From positions 1 to 8,665 of the forward strand of contig JAUWYN010000032.1 of the NCBI GenBank assembly GCA_030615805.1: DNA of 8,665 nucleotides. Direction: 5' to 3'. This document shows positions 7,839 through 8,665 of this stretch, piece after piece. This DNA comes from Hadesarchaea archaeon (lineage in GTDB: Archaea > Hadarchaeota > Hadarchaeia > Hadarchaeales > Hadarchaeaceae). Positions within the stretch are counted from its first letter, which is position 1; every line of letters begins with the position of its first letter. The notes below the pieces were generated by a model. The model was given only the letters and a program-made list of their open reading frames with translations, had not been told where the DNA came from and did not search any database. The position numbers and the translations under genes were made by a program.

Positions 7839-8495
7839 ATGATTGTCGGGCTTATACCGGATGGTAACCGTAGATACGCTGAAAAATACGGTATATCCGA
7901 GGCCGAGGTATTTAGAAAGGGCGTAGAAACACTAAGGACGTTCCTAGACTTCTGTTCTCAAAAGGATGTCTCGCATATAATTGTTTATGCTTTGAGCGAA
8001 GATAATCTCAAAAGACCCAAAGAAAAGCTCGACGAGGTATTCGCTCTTTATGAAAAAGAGTTTCGAAAATACTTGGACTCGAATTCAGAAGTTCATCAAA
8101 AACAGATTAATTTTCAGTTTTATTCCACACAACGAGACGTATTCCCAGTTTCTTTGAGGGATGTAATGGATCAACTTACCGAAGCCACTAAAGCCTATAC
8201 AAGACACTGTGTAGTGTTTCTAATGGCATGGAGTGCTCAACATGAATTTTTGAATGCTTGTTTGAAAGCATCTAGGGAACCGGAATCAGAGGTGAAGTCT
8301 CTTTTGATGGTAGATATCGAACCTGATCTAATAATAAGAACAGGCAATCTTCAAAGATTGTCCGATTTCTTAAGTATTCAAGCACGATATTCTGAGCTTT
8401 ACTTCATCAAAAAACTATTTCCTGAATGCACAGAACAAGATTGGGGGGCGGCCTTCAGTTGGTACCATGCGCAAGAAAGGAAATTTGGGCGTTGA
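7839..8495 (+). CDS. Divergent cis-prenyltransferase (UppS/DHDDS family)
   Basis: Member of the family that condenses isopentenyl diphosphate in cis to make long polyprenyl diphosphates, the glycan carriers for cell-surface and N-glycan synthesis. Kept signatures are PDGNRRYA with D8 (wording like the eukaryotic DHDDS type), YALSEDNLKRP (50-60; S53, E54, N56, R59), and DLIIRTGNLQRLSDFL with R167 and R173, followed by ELYF (186-189) and the late RKFG. Oddities: at 218 residues it is somewhat short; the histidine usual in the HxxG segment after helix 1 appears to be phenylalanine (F25); and the middle block that normally reads NYGGR is replaced by LMAWSAQHEF (128-137). It may therefore have altered chain length, a needed partner subunit, or a different role. 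Codon use is clearly A/T-ending (AAA, AGA, ATA), unlike the genes on the left. The family call is firm; activity is uncertain. Confidence 0.85.
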   Translation: MIVGLIPDGNRRYAEKYGISEAEVFRKGVETLRTFLDFCSQKDVSHIIVYALSEDNLKRPKEKLDEVFALYEKEFRKYLDSNSEVHQKQINFQFYSTQRDVFPVSLRDVMDQLTEATKAYTRHCVVFLMAWSAQHEFLNACLKASREPESEVKSLLMVDIEPDLIIRTGNLQRLSDFLSIQARYSELYFIKKLFPECTEQDWGAAFSWYHAQERKFGR

Positions 8496-8665
8496 TGATC
8501 ACAAACCCAGCGTTGTTGGAGTTGCGCGCCAAGAACGGTTGCGCTAACACGAAGTTTAATCTTAAAAGTCTTGAAGAAATTTTATGAAAAATGAGAACCT
8601 GAAATTCACCTCGGAAGCACCGATTTTTATTTAATGAAAGGGTATATACAGTCAGATGCGTTTAG
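8496..8665. other. Non-coding tail of the window with a possible TATA box
   Basis: A+T-rich stretch after the prenyltransferase stop. It contains CTTAAAAG (8561-8568) and GGTATATACAG (8641-8651), either of which could be a plus-strand TATA box for a gene beyond the window. An ATG at 8634 stays open to the end (MKGYIQSDAF), but has no ribosome binding site and is too short to judge. A 16-codon frame from 8584 is not credible. Confidence 0.3.

Noticed and set aside
8584..8634. Small peptide gene of 16 codons
   Set aside because: No ribosome binding site, no recognisable peptide, and such short frames are expected by chance in A+T-rich DNA.

Overview
The window reads as chromosomal DNA of an archaeon. 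The evidence is archaeal-type ribosomal protein L10e, a two-repeat TATA-binding protein (TBP), a geranylgeranyl-reductase-family flavoprotein (archaeal lipid synthesis), a Sulfolobus-like single-OB-fold SSB, A/T-rich TATA-like boxes about 25 bases before transcription or translation starts, and T-tract ends instead of classical hairpin terminators. No 16S gene is present, so the phylum cannot be given. Roughly the first 6.3 kb is G+C rich; the last 1.4 kb is visibly A+T richer and uses different codons.

Layout: 1-880 is the 3' part of a geranylgeranyl reductase family gene (+). 881-1440 has no credible protein gene but holds two related, structured RNA genes in tandem on the minus strand, each with its own TATA box, a terminal pairing of its 5' and 3' ends, and a T-tract. 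1468-2142 is a TrkA-type RCK protein (-), divergent from rpl10e (+, 2203-2721). Convergent to that and overlapping it by 12 bases is an agmatinase/ureohydrolase (-, 2710-3585). Divergent from the agmatinase is a complete pyruvate phosphate dikinase (+, 3628-6336). A 185-base gap follows, then TBP (-, 6522-7073), an SSB (+, 7264-7677) and a divergent cis-prenyltransferase (+, 7839-8495). The last 170 bases hold no convincing gene.

Most genes seem to be separate transcription units, often in divergent pairs sharing a short promoter region. Themes are lipid or isoprenoid chemistry (first and last genes), translation and transcription basics (L10e, TBP, SSB), central metabolism (PPDK), polyamine or arginine metabolism (agmatinase) and potassium control (TrkA). 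No mobile element, CRISPR array, tRNA or rRNA was seen.

The most interesting part is the RNA pair at 881-1440. The two copies differ at many bases, yet the same helices can be drawn in both, with compensatory changes. This points to two maintained RNAs of about 240 and 210 nt, not to decayed sequence. Some short strings recall RNase P RNA, but key RNase P elements are not evident, so the family is left open.
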